Of a stretch of DNA of 30,727 nucleotides, positions 8,046 through 17,022 are shown in pieces. The stretch's first letter is position 1. Every line of letters begins with the position of its first letter. The notes beneath the pieces are model-generated. The model was not told where the DNA came from. It did not search any database and saw only the letters and a list, made by a program, of their open reading frames with translations. Location: the NCBI GenBank assembly GCA_947174735.1, contig CAMWKC010000002.1, positions 1 through 30,727 on the forward strand, in the 5' to 3' direction. Position numbers and translations under genes: made by a program. The DNA comes from an uncultured Porphyromonadaceae bacterium (GTDB lineage Bacteria; Bacteroidota; Bacteroidia; Bacteroidales; Muribaculaceae).

Positions 8046-8696
8046 ATGGATACAGTGATATTTGATTTTGACGGCACACTTGCCGATACCCGCGAGAGCA
8101 TTATAACCACAATGGCAGAAACTATGCGTGTTTTAGGTCGTCCCGATGCTGATGCAGAGATGATGACTTCAATGATAGGACTACCTTTGAAGGAGGGTAT
8201 ACGCAGAGCGGCAAGAATTGAGGATGAGAAAGCGCTTGACGATGCCGTTACACTTTACCGTAAGATTTATAAAGATACTGCTCCGCACACTATAAAGCTT
8301 TATCCCGGTGTGAAGAAGACATTAGCAACTCTTGCCGCCGAGGGTTACAGGCTTGCTGTGGCTACCAGCCGTGGTAAGGAATCACTCAAACAGATGCTTG
8401 AGACGATGGTAATAGACCAACTGTTTACTGTACTGAAAGCTGACGAAGATGTAATAAATAAGAAACCCGCACCTGATATGGTACGGGATATACTGTCTGA
8501 GCTGAACTGTTCGCCGGCTGATGCTATGATGGTAGGTGATACTTCATTTGATATTGAGATGGGTAAAAGTGCAGGAGTGAGGTCGTGTGGTGTCACATAC
8601 GGAAATCATAATCGCTTTCAGCTCATCGAAGCCGGAGCTGATTATGTGATCGATTCGATTACAGAAATTATACCTTTACTAACATCTCAAAGCTGA
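8046..8696 (+). CDS. HAD-family phosphatase, phosphoglycolate phosphatase-like
   Basis: This 216-residue protein has all four HAD motifs: DFDGT at 7-11 (nucleophile Asp7, acid Asp9), ATS at 106-108, Lys140 in KKPAPD, and GDTSFDIEMG at 164-173. A helical cap lies between motifs I and II, as in the phosphoglycolate phosphatase/beta-phosphoglucomutase subgroup. The cytosolic enzyme presumably removes phosphate from a small sugar phosphate or phosphoglycolate; the exact substrate cannot be read. The length is normal for the family. It ends only 2 bases before the end of the convergent GH53 gene, so the two transcripts must overlap. Confidence 0.9.
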   Translation: MDTVIFDFDGTLADTRESIITTMAETMRVLGRPDADAEMMTSMIGLPLKEGIRRAARIEDEKALDDAVTLYRKIYKDTAPHTIKLYPGVKKTLATLAAEGYRLAVATSRGKESLKQMLETMVIDQLFTVLKADEDVINKKPAPDMVRDILSELNCSPADAMMVGDTSFDIEMGKSAGVRSCGVTYGNHNRFQLIEAGADYVIDSITEIIPLLTSQS

Positions 8697-8698
8697 AT

Positions 8699-9955
8699 TT
8701 AAGGTATAAGAATCTTGCCTTTACGACTTATATAGAAACCTGGCAGAGTAGGATCTGTTACGGGAAGTCCTTTAAGGTCGAACCATAGCGACTCCACAGG
8801 AGAGTCAGTATTAATGCAGTTAACGTTATTGCCGCTTTCGGCAAAACTACATATTGTCGTAAGAGCTGAACAGGCACATCCGGTAGTGCTGTCGAATAGA
8901 GGTGCATTATACCACCCTGAGAGCGATGTGCTGTAGGCATTGTATTCAAGCCACCACCAGAATAATCCGGTTACAGAATTATGCTGTTCAAGCATATCGA
9001 CAAGATCGCGTGCAAACTGATTCTGTCCCTCATCGGAATAAGGATAATCAACTTTCTGATCAGTACCGGGCACTTCCCATTTATAGGAATAACCTGTCTC
9101 AACCACCATAATTCGTTTATCACCGAAATGCTGTTCGAGATCTTCGATAGCACGATTAAGCGATGAAAGAGGACCGTGAAAATATGGGTAATAGCTGAGA
9201 CCTATAATGTCGTAGTCGACATCAAGGAGTTGCATCCAATCGTAGAAGTTGCGCTGTACATCGGGGGTAGCCACACGTTCGGTGTGTAGTACTATGCCTG
9301 CGTCGGGACACACTTCACGACAGGCTTTTATAGCATGACTGAGCAAGTCACCGAGACGATGCCAGTTAGCATCCGAACCCATAAATGTTTTCTTCAGTTC
9401 TTTGTCAGATGTACCTACAGGACCCCAGAGCATACCGTAACTTATTTCATTGCCGGGTTGAATAAAGTCAGGCTGTGCACCGGCTTCGGTAAGTGTCATG
9501 AGCACATCACGTGTATATTCATACAGGGTCTGTGCTAAAGCCGTATCGTCAAGATCTGCCCATGCGGTCGGAGTCCACTGTGCACCAGGATCTGCCCATG
9601 TATCGGAATAGTGAAAGTCAAGCATAAGTGCAAAGCCTTGTTGCTTGATACGCTGGCACAGCGGTAAAATATAGTCAAGCGACTGGCATGCATTGGTATC
9701 AGCACCCGGCCCTTGATAATTATCCGGATCAACGAACAGACGTACCCGCATCGCATTCATGCCCTGTTCATACAACCAGGGTAGCAATTCAGATACAGGT
9801 CTGCCGTCGTGAGTCTTATACTGCGCACCTGCTTCTTCATACTCAGGCAACAATGATATATCTCCACCTACATATCTATCGGCAGCAGCCACAGATACCG
9901 CATTCATCAGTAGCGCCAGAGACAGCATCAGATATAAACGTTTGATAATTTTCAT
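8699..9955 (-). CDS. Arabinogalactan endo-beta-1,4-galactanase, GH53
   Basis: Starting at 9955 the protein has 418 residues and a signal peptide (MKIIKRLYLMLSLALL... VAAAD); an ATG at 9967 would add only four residues. The GH53 barrel is recognisable from VGGDISLLPEYEEAG, MRVRLFVDP, LDFHYSDTWADPG, QPGNEISYGMLWG and MVVETGYSYKW. Glu170 (acid/base, in GNE) and Glu286 (nucleophile, in ETG) are present. GH53 enzymes cut beta-1,4-galactan, as in type I arabinogalactan side chains of pectin. The last 40 residues (ESLWFDLKGLPVTDPTLPGF...) look like a short type IX secretion sorting tail, implying surface export. No SusC/SusD pair is nearby. The gene starts 26 bases after hipA and may share its transcript. 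Confidence 0.92.
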   Translation of the reverse strand: MKIIKRLYLMLSLALLMNAVSVAAADRYVGGDISLLPEYEEAGAQYKTHDGRPVSELLPWLYEQGMNAMRVRLFVDPDNYQGPGADTNACQSLDYILPLCQRIKQQGFALMLDFHYSDTWADPGAQWTPTAWADLDDTALAQTLYEYTRDVLMTLTEAGAQPDFIQPGNEISYGMLWGPVGTSDKELKKTFMGSDANWHRLGDLLSHAIKACREVCPDAGIVLHTERVATPDVQRNFYDWMQLLDVDYDIIGLSYYPYFHGPLSSLNRAIEDLEQHFGDKRIMVVETGYSYKWEVPGTDQKVDYPYSDEGQNQFARDLVDMLEQHNSVTGLFWWWLEYNAYSTSLSGWYNAPLFDSTTGCACSALTTICSFAESGNNVNCINTDSPVESLWFDLKGLPVTDPTLPGFYISRKGKILIP

Positions 9956-9981
9956 AATACAAATCATTTAATAATAAAAGT

Positions 9982-11097
9982 TTAATATGAACGTCGCAGT
10001 TCGGCACAATTGTCACTTACCTGTTCTATAATTTCACGGCACTTTTTTTCACTTATTTTAATTTTAGTTCCCACAGCTATGAAATCAGAAAGTGTCGGAG
10101 TACCTGTACCGTTAACTGAGGTAGCATGCTGACCGTTATAGCCTTCTGTACATAATGTCAGATCATAGGCAGGAGCAAGACGCCATTCCCACTTACCTGT
10201 AGAATTACGTTCAACCAAAAAACTGAAATTCTTACAATGATCGTCTTTGTTGTCAGTGAAATAATTGAATATCATACGACGGAACATTTCCTCTACATCG
10301 CTTGGGTTTTGAGTCAGATAGCCAGTTAGCGCAAGTAGATTGCTATAATCAAGTATCGGTGTAGCTAACGATACATTAAGTAGTCCTCCGGCTGTAGCTA
10401 CATGTAGGCGACCTCCGTCAGAGGCAATATCAAATCTACGGCAAGCAAAAAACCTATCATTAACAAGTCTGAAATCAGGTACATCAATCCCACATTTCCG
10501 AGCTACTTCATTATAGCGGTATTCCTGCTGTCCAATGTCTCGTGGGTCGTATATATGACGAAACTTTATAATCCAATGACCTTCTGTATCTGAGAAAATT
10601 GCTTTCGGACGTGCTCCGCCGCTGTTGCCACTGTTAGAAAGTAATAACTCTGCATCATAGTCCTGTTTCTCTTTCAGTATTTCTAATGCTTTTGCCTGAA
10701 GTAAATCAAAATCATCTGTCTCTTTACCGATGATAATATTTGTTTCAGGTCGATAGGTCAAGGCACCCATACCATTTTCTCCTACTATACTGAGACGGTC
10801 AAGAACAGATAAAGTAGCATCATCAATACCTTCGTGCATAAGGACTTTATGCAACAGATAACGTCCGTAAACGTCGGGTAGACTATCTTCAAAGATTCCG
10901 AAACTGCCATTAAAAGGAGTAGGTTTGGCAATGAATAAACCAGCTTTCAGCGGAAGTTCGAGCGGTGATATGCTGAAACCATCCCCAATCCATTGTGCAT
11001 CGTATTCAAATGTGCATAAACGGTTATCGGGAGTCAGAGAAAGAATACCTACCTGACGGTTATGGAATAGCACATGAAGTCGGTTGATCTTTTTCAT
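9982..11097 (-). CDS. hipA: HipA-like serine/threonine kinase toxin
   Basis: This 371-residue protein has a HipA N-terminal subdomain (about 5-115) and the HipA kinase fold. Visible motifs are the glycine-rich SGNSGGARPK loop (156-165), the catalytic DNKDDHCKNFSFL stretch (Asp285 by analogy with the TDGHAKN motif of E. coli HipA) and LAPAYDLT (metal-binding Asp312). In E. coli HipA phosphorylates glutamyl-tRNA synthetase and triggers persistence; the target here is unknown. Its ATG overlaps the TGA of the helix-turn-helix gene by four bases, the classic antitoxin-toxin order. It is somewhat shorter than E. coli HipA (440). All the key kinase motifs are present, so it is probably active. Confidence 0.9.
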   Translation of the reverse strand: MKKINRLHVLFHNRQVGILSLTPDNRLCTFEYDAQWIGDGFSISPLELPLKAGLFIAKPTPFNGSFGIFEDSLPDVYGRYLLHKVLMHEGIDDATLSVLDRLSIVGENGMGALTYRPETNIIIGKETDDFDLLQAKALEILKEKQDYDAELLLSNSGNSGGARPKAIFSDTEGHWIIKFRHIYDPRDIGQQEYRYNEVARKCGIDVPDFRLVNDRFFACRRFDIASDGGRLHVATAGGLLNVSLATPILDYSNLLALTGYLTQNPSDVEEMFRRMIFNYFTDNKDDHCKNFSFLVERNSTGKWEWRLAPAYDLTLCTEGYNGQHATSVNGTGTPTLSDFIAVGTKIKISEKKCREIIEQVSDNCAELRRSY

Positions 11098-11450
11098 TTC
11101 TTCCTGTGATAAGCTTTTTTCTTACCCATATTTTTACGTATCTGAGTGAGTTCCTCCATCGTTGAATATTTTGGAGCAGAAAATACGTTTCTGAGTTCCG
11201 TTACGTAGCCAAGTGCCGTCGCCAACAGAATCAGGTTTCTGAGTGAGATGAGAGCTTTCTGTTCAAAGCGTGAGATATTGGCTAAGGCCACGCCTGACTG
11301 CCGAGCTACCATTTCACGAGTAAGACCTTTCTCAATACGGCGTTTGCGGAAATCATCAGCTATCTGCCGAGCTACTTCATCACAATCGGGAGGCATATAG
11401 CTTTCTAATAAAGCTAACATATTATCTGTATTGTTCATATTAGGTACCAT
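11094..11450 (-). CDS. hipB: HipB-like helix-turn-helix antitoxin
   Basis: This 118-residue protein has an XRE-type helix-turn-helix at about 34-88 (FRKRRIEKGLTREMVARQSG, then ANISRFEQ) and a basic C-terminal tail ending KKKAYHRKK. It is followed by hipA with a 4-base overlap, which supports the role of antitoxin and autorepressor. A second ATG at 11438 is possible and would give 114 residues; neither start has a Shine-Dalgarno sequence. A strong promoter at 11473-11504 would place transcription start near 11467. The N-terminal 30 residues before the HTH are longer than in E. coli HipB. Confidence 0.85.
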   Translation of the reverse strand: MVPNMNNTDNMLALLESYMPPDCDEVARQIADDFRKRRIEKGLTREMVARQSGVALANISRFEQKALISLRNLILLATALGYVTELRNVFSAPKYSTMEELTQIRKNMGKKKAYHRKK

Positions 11451-11472
11451 ACAGCTTAAATATTATCAGTTA

Positions 11473-11504
11473 CAAAAATAAGAATAATTTATGATACTGT
11501 CAAA
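11473..11504 (-). promoter_or_regulatory. Promoter of hipBA
   Basis: On the minus strand TTTG (11504-11501), exactly 20 bases, then TATTTTTG (11480-11473) matches the Bacteroidetes housekeeping consensus TTTG-N19-21-TAnnTTTG. It lies 22 bases before the hipB start. Autoregulation by the HipB protein is expected, but no obvious palindromic operator is seen. Confidence 0.72.
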
Positions 11505-11533
11505 CCAGATTTAGTATTTCGGGAATAATTTTA

Positions 11534-11541
11534 TAAATTTG
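11534..11541 (+). promoter_or_regulatory. Candidate -7 element for dtd
   Basis: TAAATTTG fits TAnnTTTG and lies 27 bases before the dtd start, back to back with the hipBA promoter. The -33 element is not convincing. Confidence 0.5.
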
Positions 11542-11568
11542 CAGTAATAATATTAAATATCTGATTTC

Positions 11569-12021
11569 ATGCGATTAGTGATTCAGCGTGTGAGTGAGGC
11601 GTCGGTATCAATAGGCGGAGAGTTACACAACGCAATAGGAAGAGGTCTGATGGTTCTTGTCGGTGTAGCTGATGGTGACACAGCTGCCGATGCGGAGTGG
11701 CTTGCAGCCAAAACTGCAGCCATGCGTATATTTCCCGATGACAACGGTGTGATGAATCGTTCTCTGATAGAGATAGAAGGCGAAGCATTGGCTGTAAGTC
11801 AGTTTACGTTGAATGCCTCAACAAAGAAGGGTAACCGTCCGAGTTATATACATGCGGCCGGACACGATGTGGCCATACCGCTCTACGAGCTTTACTGCGA
11901 ACAACTTACAAAACTGTTAGGTCGGGAGGTAAAACGTGGTGTGTTCGGAGCTGATATGCAGGTAAGTCTGATAAATGACGGACCGGTAACGATTGTCATT
12001 GACTCACGTCTGCGCGAGTGA
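11569..12021 (+). CDS. dtd: D-aminoacyl-tRNA deacylase
   Basis: This 150-residue protein is the usual length of DTD. It starts MRLVIQRVSEASVSIGG, the conserved N-terminus of the family. It has the SQFTLNA signature (77-83, usually SQFTLYA) and NDGPVT (136-141), whose Gly-Pro pair rejects L-amino acids in the active site. DTD hydrolyses the ester bond of D-aminoacyl-tRNAs, and of glycyl-tRNA(Ala), in the cytosol. The gene is transcribed alone: divergent from hipBA and closed by the palindromic terminator at 12112-12158. The Asn in place of the usual Tyr in SQFTL-x-A is a small deviation and probably harmless. Confidence 0.95.
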   Translation: MRLVIQRVSEASVSIGGELHNAIGRGLMVLVGVADGDTAADAEWLAAKTAAMRIFPDDNGVMNRSLIEIEGEALAVSQFTLNASTKKGNRPSYIHAAGHDVAIPLYELYCEQLTKLLGREVKRGVFGADMQVSLINDGPVTIVIDSRLRE

Positions 12022-12111
12022 TTTGTTGATAAGTATTAAATGGATACAGCTCGAGATATACGCGGTCAGATATGAGTATGCCGAAGCATTAGTCTTTACT
12101 TAATAAAATTA

Positions 12112-12158
12112 ATATTGAAAGCTCTGTGTCTGATTATCAGACACAGAGCTTTCAATAT
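12112..12158. terminator. Perfect 23-bp inverted repeat after dtd
   Basis: The arms 12112-12134 and 12136-12158 are perfectly complementary around one base, with AT-rich outer ends. It lies 90 bases after the dtd stop and has the same arm length as the repeat at 46-92. The plus-strand tail is only moderately U-rich. Confidence 0.7.
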
Positions 12159-12384
12159 ATAAATCAGTAATATATATCCATACCATAACCTATAATCCGT
12201 TTTAACTGACCTCTTTGACAATTATAACCTACAACAGACAATAAATTTTTTATCTGTACCTGTTACATTTTAATCATTGAATCGTATCTATGATGTAAAG
12301 CCTCTGAAAACAGATAGTCTGACATCTTTATTCACTGACTGACCATAAGAAATAACATTATCCCAATAATCTAAAATTCATATT
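12159..12384 (+). other. AT-rich intergenic region before first beta-barrel gene
   Basis: No ORF, RNA gene or clear promoter is visible. The stretch from the dtd stop at 12021 to the barrel start is 363 bases, and only the palindrome at 12112-12158 stands out. A TTTG at 12214-12217 and TAAATTTT at 12242-12249 resemble -33 and -7 elements but are 24 bases apart, too far for a normal promoter. Confidence 0.5.
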
Positions 12385-14532
12385 ATGAACATATACCGTA
12401 TGCTACTGTTAATAGTGGCAGTTCTCCCTATACATCTTTTCGCACAAACGCCCAATGATTCTTTGACATCACATTGGGAACAAGAACTTGAACTTAAAGA
12501 AGTCGTAATAGTAGCGAAACGTCCGGTTGTAAAGCAGCAAGATGGTAAACTCGTATACTTTGTAAAGAATGATCCTTATGCCAAAGGTCTTGATGGTGTA
12601 ACCATACTTGATCGTATACCTCGTGTTTCCGTTAATAACGGAACAGTATCTGTAGCCGGCAAGGATAACGTTCGTTATATCATTGACGGTATACTGATGG
12701 AACTTAGCGCATCGGCAATGGCAATGCGTCTCCAAAACCTGCGCGCCGAAGATATTGAAAAAATCGAGTTGCTGACTACCCCTCCTTCACGATATGCAGC
12801 GGAACCTAATGCCGTGTATATTTCAATTACCACACATAATGAAACCCTCGGTACAAAAGGAAGCGTGTATGGCTCGTTGAATTATGGCGATAAGCTGCGC
12901 GAGTACTTCAGCGGGAGTATAAGTCACACCACAAAAAAGTGGGATATGTCGCTTGATGCAAGTATGTCAAACTACTACTCCACCAACGACAACGATATGG
13001 AATATTCGTTTTTAGACGGTTCTTCCTCCCGTATTTCCTCAACTCAGACTAAATCGCATCTGTTTGATGCCGGTTTTAATGCTCTATTCAGATATAAATT
13101 TACATCTGACATGAATATCGGTATGATTGCGAACTATAATTATGAATCCGTGTCGAGCAAAGGAACGAACTTCACTAAATATGGAGAATATACCTCATCA
13201 TCGCAATCTTTTACTAAATCGAGACCAAATAATGCGCTGACACTTACCGGCTTTTACGACTGGACTTTCGGTACCAAAGGAGAATCCCTGCAGTTGACCT
13301 ACAACTATTTCAACCGTCATAGCCCTACTTTATCTGACATTACAACCACATATAGCAATGACTCTGAGGATTATGGCGTGAACGAGGATGGAAAAACCAT
13401 CTACCGTTTCCATAGCGGAAAAGCCGACTTTAAACTGCCGTATAGCTGGGCACAACTGGAAACAGGCGTCGCTTATACCGATATTCTTAATTCCTCCGAC
13501 AACTTTTTGGAGCAGACCTCTATGAATGGTTCCGCACTAAATAGGAACTCCGACATTTTTGACTATTCAGAACGTATAGCAGCTGCCTACATTACGGCCT
13601 CACGTACTCTTGGCGCAGGTTTCTGGGGTAAGGTCGGCCTCAGATATGAATACACACGCACCAAAGGAACACAACAGTCTGCCGACCACGTTGACCGTGA
13701 CAAATACGGGCATCTGTTTCCGTCAATTAATCTCTCATGGAATAAAGGCCGTATCGGCTCGTTCAACATCAGTTACTCCATGGGCATGGGACGTCCCAAC
13801 CTTTGGGAGCTAAATCCTTTCAAATACTATTCCACTACCGACGAGTATGCTGCCGGAAATCCGGCTCTTAAACCAACTATCTATAACAATGCCGAAATAA
13901 ATTACTACGGATTAGGAGGACTCTATGCCGTGCTTTACACGTCGTTTGCCTCTGATGCTATCGGCTATATCCGTAGATTTGATGAAAATGGTGTTATAAG
14001 CACACTGCCATATAATTGTCTCTCTACAAACAAGACAGGATTGTATGCCAATTACAAACGTACGTTCTTTGGCAGATGGGAAATGAAAGTAGGCGGTGAG
14101 GTATTTCGCACATTCTCACATAGCGATGTACCTGATTTCAAAATCAGTAGTATGGAAGACTGGTCGGGTAAATTAGAAGTTTCATCCGACATAATGCTTA
14201 ACAGGCCGAAAACCCTGATATTCGCAGTCCAGTTTACCCACTTCTTTCCATGGCAGCAGAACCTAATCAATTATGAATCTTTCCAACTCTTCAATCTCTC
14301 GCTCCGCTATTCCCTGCTCAACAACCGTCTAAATCTGCAATTGAAAGCAAATGACATTTTCGGCTGGAATAAAACAAGATCAAAAGAACGCTATGCTGAC
14401 TATACGATACGACAAACGTTTAACGCCCATACAGCCTATGTCCTGTTTGGAATAAGTTACAGATTCGGACGCGATAAAGTCAATGGAGTATGGCGCGCCT
14501 CTAAAGAAGACCAATCAAGCAGAACAAAATAA
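12385..14532 (+). CDS. Outer-membrane beta-barrel protein, TonB-receptor-like (OMP_b-brl_3 type)
   Basis: This 715-residue protein has a signal peptide (1-20, ending LFAQ) and a plug-like domain from about 37 (LKEVVIVAKRP, NVRYIIDGILM, IEKIELLTTPPSRY). A long beta-barrel of about 550 residues follows, rich in alternating aromatic strands and ending in ISYRFG plus a short polar tail. This is the architecture of the Bacteroidetes outer-membrane beta-barrel family related to TonB-dependent receptors, lacking the N-terminal carboxypeptidase-like domain of SusC. The ligand is unknown and there is no SusD partner. A second member of the same type lies at 17023-19116, with a regulator gene between. 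A hairpin at 14596-14625 ends the transcript. Confidence 0.85.
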   Translation: MNIYRMLLLIVAVLPIHLFAQTPNDSLTSHWEQELELKEVVIVAKRPVVKQQDGKLVYFVKNDPYAKGLDGVTILDRIPRVSVNNGTVSVAGKDNVRYIIDGILMELSASAMAMRLQNLRAEDIEKIELLTTPPSRYAAEPNAVYISITTHNETLGTKGSVYGSLNYGDKLREYFSGSISHTTKKWDMSLDASMSNYYSTNDNDMEYSFLDGSSSRISSTQTKSHLFDAGFNALFRYKFTSDMNIGMIANYNYESVSSKGTNFTKYGEYTSSSQSFTKSRPNNALTLTGFYDWTFGTKGESLQLTYNYFNRHSPTLSDITTTYSNDSEDYGVNEDGKTIYRFHSGKADFKLPYSWAQLETGVAYTDILNSSDNFLEQTSMNGSALNRNSDIFDYSERIAAAYITASRTLGAGFWGKVGLRYEYTRTKGTQQSADHVDRDKYGHLFPSINLSWNKGRIGSFNISYSMGMGRPNLWELNPFKYYSTTDEYAAGNPALKPTIYNNAEINYYGLGGLYAVLYTSFASDAIGYIRRFDENGVISTLPYNCLSTNKTGLYANYKRTFFGRWEMKVGGEVFRTFSHSDVPDFKISSMEDWSGKLEVSSDIMLNRPKTLIFAVQFTHFFPWQQNLINYESFQLFNLSLRYSLLNNRLNLQLKANDIFGWNKTRSKERYADYTIRQTFNAHTAYVLFGISYRFGRDKVNGVWRASKEDQSSRTK

Positions 14533-14595
14533 TTAATTCAGATAATGTGAACGTGAGTCACAACGATTTTATAACATTTTTCTCATGCAAGAACG

Positions 14596-14625
14596 GAAGC
14601 TTTCGGCAGTGATGCGGAAAGCTTC
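14596..14625 (+). terminator. Rho-independent terminator after first beta-barrel gene
   Basis: A 9-bp stem (GAAGCTTTC at 14596-14604 with its complement at 14617-14625) and a 12-base loop are followed by the U-rich stretch ATTTATTTTATTTAT. It lies 64 bases after the barrel stop. Confidence 0.75.
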
Positions 14626-14713
14626 ATTTATTTTATTTATACTTTTGCAGACATATAGCCCCTACACCTCTAAATACTTATCTTTACATATACTCCGGTA
14701 GGTAATTTATCAG

Positions 14714-14721
14714 TAATTTTG
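14714..14721 (+). promoter_or_regulatory. Candidate -7 element for the TPR/HTH regulator
   Basis: TAATTTTG lies 12 bases before the ATG at 14734, which would give a very short leader. A second match, TACTTTTG at 14640-14647, lies just after the terminator and may be the real one. Neither has a good -33 element. Confidence 0.4.
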
Positions 14722-14733
14722 CCATAAAACCAA

Positions 14734-16398
14734 ATGAATATGAAAAACCTGTTACCCCTCGTTTTCCTCCTCATATCAGCTATATTTATCATCAGCTGTA
14801 ATGAATCAGCTTCTGATAAGCTTAACATAGCTTCACAACTCTCCGGCAAGCGACCCGACAGTGCATATACTATTCTGCGAAATATAGATTACAGTAGTCT
14901 TAAGACAGATTCGCTCAAAGCCCGCTACATACTTACCAAAGCGTTAACCAATATCCGTGTCGGACGTTCCCTTATTACCGATACATTGCTGAATGATGCA
15001 GCTGCTTACTACATTTCAATAGGTGACACATCAAACTGGGTAATAGCTTCACAATTACTATCAGGTTATGACTTCATAAAAGGCGACTCCGAATCGGCAT
15101 TACGTCGTCTTGAAGATATGGTGCCACGAATTAAGAATCCTGAATTGCTATGGGATACCTATATCCATCTCCTTGAAGTATCAATCAATAGTCAGAATTA
15201 TATAAATGCATACGTTTACGCAGACTGGTTACTGAATCATACTAATGTGCCGGAACAGATATTGAAATTCGCCTCGGCAAAAAGTACAGCTCAATATATG
15301 CAAGGGAATTATGCTGAAGCTCTTGCTCTATACGACAGTATTATCGGTATAGGAGTCACAGATAAAGTTAATCCGGAAGTCTACAGAAAATTTTATCGTG
15401 GATATGCAGAGACTCTTGACGGATCCGGACATTCAGCGGAAGCTATCAAGGTGATGAACAGAATTTACCACCACGAAGAACCTGTCAATGATATTGAGAA
15501 TATATACAGACAAATTTCCTTATCTCAGTTTTATGCAAATTCAGGTAATACAAATAAAGCACAAGAGTTGCTTGACAGCATAAACTATGATGCAACTCAA
15601 CCAATGTTTGAGATTTATGGCTATATCGGTATGTTGAAAGCTGCCTTAAAGTTTAAGGAATCCGGTAGACTTCCTTCCGTACTAATGCATAACGTTACCA
15701 GAAATCTGTATCGCAATTATAAGTTTTCCCAGTTTGACCGACAGACAGCTCTGGAGTCTGTGATAGAACTTAACGATGACATATATAAACTGAAAATACA
15801 GCGCCAACAACTCTGGCTACTCGTATTTGGCATTTCTCTTTTTGTGATTGTCAGTGGTATAATTGTATATTTCATACTGCAACATCGAAAGCAACGTCTC
15901 GTAGAGGCTGAAGAACGTGCCGAAACACTGGAGCAGATGTTGAAAGATATAGAAAAAACCGAAGAAAGAAAAGCCGATTCATCTGACAGCGACAAACTGA
16001 AAGCAGCTTTACTTCGTCAGCTCGGAATATTCAAAACCTTTGCAGGTATACCCACCCAACAGAGCCGTGATGCCCTTAAGAAAATTTCAACTGTAGGTAA
16101 AAATGAAGTCTCAATAGAGTCTTTAGTTGATTGGCCGGAATTCTACTCAATGATTGATAATCTGTATAACGGTTTTCATACAAAACTCATCAGAAAATAT
16201 CCAGATATATTCAATGATAAGGAGCAACAGATTATAGTGCTGCTTAAAGCCGGTTTCTCAACAAAAGAAATCTCGGTCCTCTCCGAACAGACGTCAGCCA
16301 CAATTTACACACGTAAATCAGTTATCCGTAAGAAGCTCGGAACCCTTGAAAACGGAGATTTTATCAGCTATCTGGACGAACGAATTAAAGCCTTCTGA
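14734..16398 (+). CDS. Lipid-anchored TPR sensor/HTH regulator
   Basis: This 554-residue protein begins with a lipoprotein-like signal (lipobox-like IISC, Cys22). A helical TPR-like region spans about 30-340, for example YMQGNYAEALALYDSIIG. A single transmembrane helix lies at about 360-382 (LWLLVFGISLFVIVSGIIVY), followed by a coiled-coil (385-412). The C-terminal part (about 490-540, FNDKEQQIIVLLKAGFSTKE then SATIYTRKSVIRKKLG) looks like a LuxR-type helix-turn-helix. This order suggests a periplasmic sensor that acts on DNA from the membrane, as in other Bacteroidetes TPR-TM-HTH proteins. It sits between two beta-barrel genes and probably controls one or both. The Cys in the N-terminal signal could also be a simple membrane-anchor residue. 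Confidence 0.82.
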   Translation: MNMKNLLPLVFLLISAIFIISCNESASDKLNIASQLSGKRPDSAYTILRNIDYSSLKTDSLKARYILTKALTNIRVGRSLITDTLLNDAAAYYISIGDTSNWVIASQLLSGYDFIKGDSESALRRLEDMVPRIKNPELLWDTYIHLLEVSINSQNYINAYVYADWLLNHTNVPEQILKFASAKSTAQYMQGNYAEALALYDSIIGIGVTDKVNPEVYRKFYRGYAETLDGSGHSAEAIKVMNRIYHHEEPVNDIENIYRQISLSQFYANSGNTNKAQELLDSINYDATQPMFEIYGYIGMLKAALKFKESGRLPSVLMHNVTRNLYRNYKFSQFDRQTALESVIELNDDIYKLKIQRQQLWLLVFGISLFVIVSGIIVYFILQHRKQRLVEAEERAETLEQMLKDIEKTEERKADSSDSDKLKAALLRQLGIFKTFAGIPTQQSRDALKKISTVGKNEVSIESLVDWPEFYSMIDNLYNGFHTKLIRKYPDIFNDKEQQIIVLLKAGFSTKEISVLSEQTSATIYTRKSVIRKKLGTLENGDFISYLDERIKAF

Positions 16399-16491
16399 AC
16401 CCGTTTAGATACCAAAAGTCCTTATTTAGATTTTTAATATAGATATATACTGATAATCAGATTATTATATACTAATTATTTAGATAATTTA

Positions 16492-16530
16492 TAAGCTCAT
16501 TTAGTAGGTGAAAGCCACTAAATGAGCTTA
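16492..16530 (+). terminator. Hairpin after the regulator gene
   Basis: 14-base arms (16492-16505 and 16517-16530) are perfectly complementary around an 11-base loop. No long U tract follows; instead the right arm runs into a -7-like element at 16529-16536. The hairpin may end the regulator transcript. Confidence 0.6.
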
Positions 16531-16536
16531 ACTTTG
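16529..16536 (+). promoter_or_regulatory. Candidate -7 element for the small lipoprotein and second barrel
   Basis: TAACTTTG fits TAnnTTTG and begins in the last two bases of the hairpin. The -33 position falls within the hairpin and has no TTTG. It is 55 bases before the lipoprotein start. Confidence 0.45.
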
Positions 16537-16591
16537 CAATGTCGAAACCGCAATATTTCGTATCAAAGTTAAACATTAAATTTCAAAAATC

Positions 16592-16990
16592 ATGACACAA
16601 AACAGACTGCTTATTTTGCTGTTGATTCTTGTCTCGCTGGTCATTTTACCGGCTTGCGAGGCCGGTTCAACCAAAAGTAAAATCGCTAATACCATGCGTG
16701 AGTATATCGAAGCCGGACTTACCGATGAAGAAACCTTCGGATTCGTCGGCCTCTCCAATCATCGGGATACAGTATTCATGGGTGTAACACGTCCGTGTGT
16801 AGGTGTAATATATACAATAACCAATAAAGAATACGGTGAAAAAACACGATATTTTGCCGATGTTATCTTCTCTGATGATTATAAAACAGCCCTCTGCGTA
16901 AAAGAATGTGATTTCGATCCGATTGAATTTGTAGAAGAGAAAATTAAAGAAAAATTCAAGGAGAAAATTCAGGAAAAACTGAAGAAGTAA
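16592..16990 (+). CDS. Small lipoprotein of unknown function
   Basis: This 132-residue protein has a lipoprotein signal peptide with lipobox LPAC (Cys22). The mature part is a compact alpha/beta region (GFVGLSNHRDTVFMGVTRPC... YTITNKEYGE) with three Cys residues after the lipid Cys. A Lys/Glu-rich helix ends the protein (EEKIKEKFKEKIQEKLKK, about 115-132), a likely coiled-coil or interaction helix. No family is recognised. It is 32 bases upstream of the second beta-barrel gene and probably co-transcribed with it, so it may be a periplasmic or outer-membrane partner of the barrel. Confidence 0.75.
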   Translation: MTQNRLLILLLILVSLVILPACEAGSTKSKIANTMREYIEAGLTDEETFGFVGLSNHRDTVFMGVTRPCVGVIYTITNKEYGEKTRYFADVIFSDDYKTALCVKECDFDPIEFVEEKIKEKFKEKIQEKLKK

Positions 16991-17022
16991 TAAAATATCA
17001 TATCTGACTCAAAATAATAATC

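Noticed and set aside
12214..12249. TTTG and TAAATTTT as a promoter for the first barrel gene
   Set aside because: The spacing is 24 bases and the last -7 base does not match.
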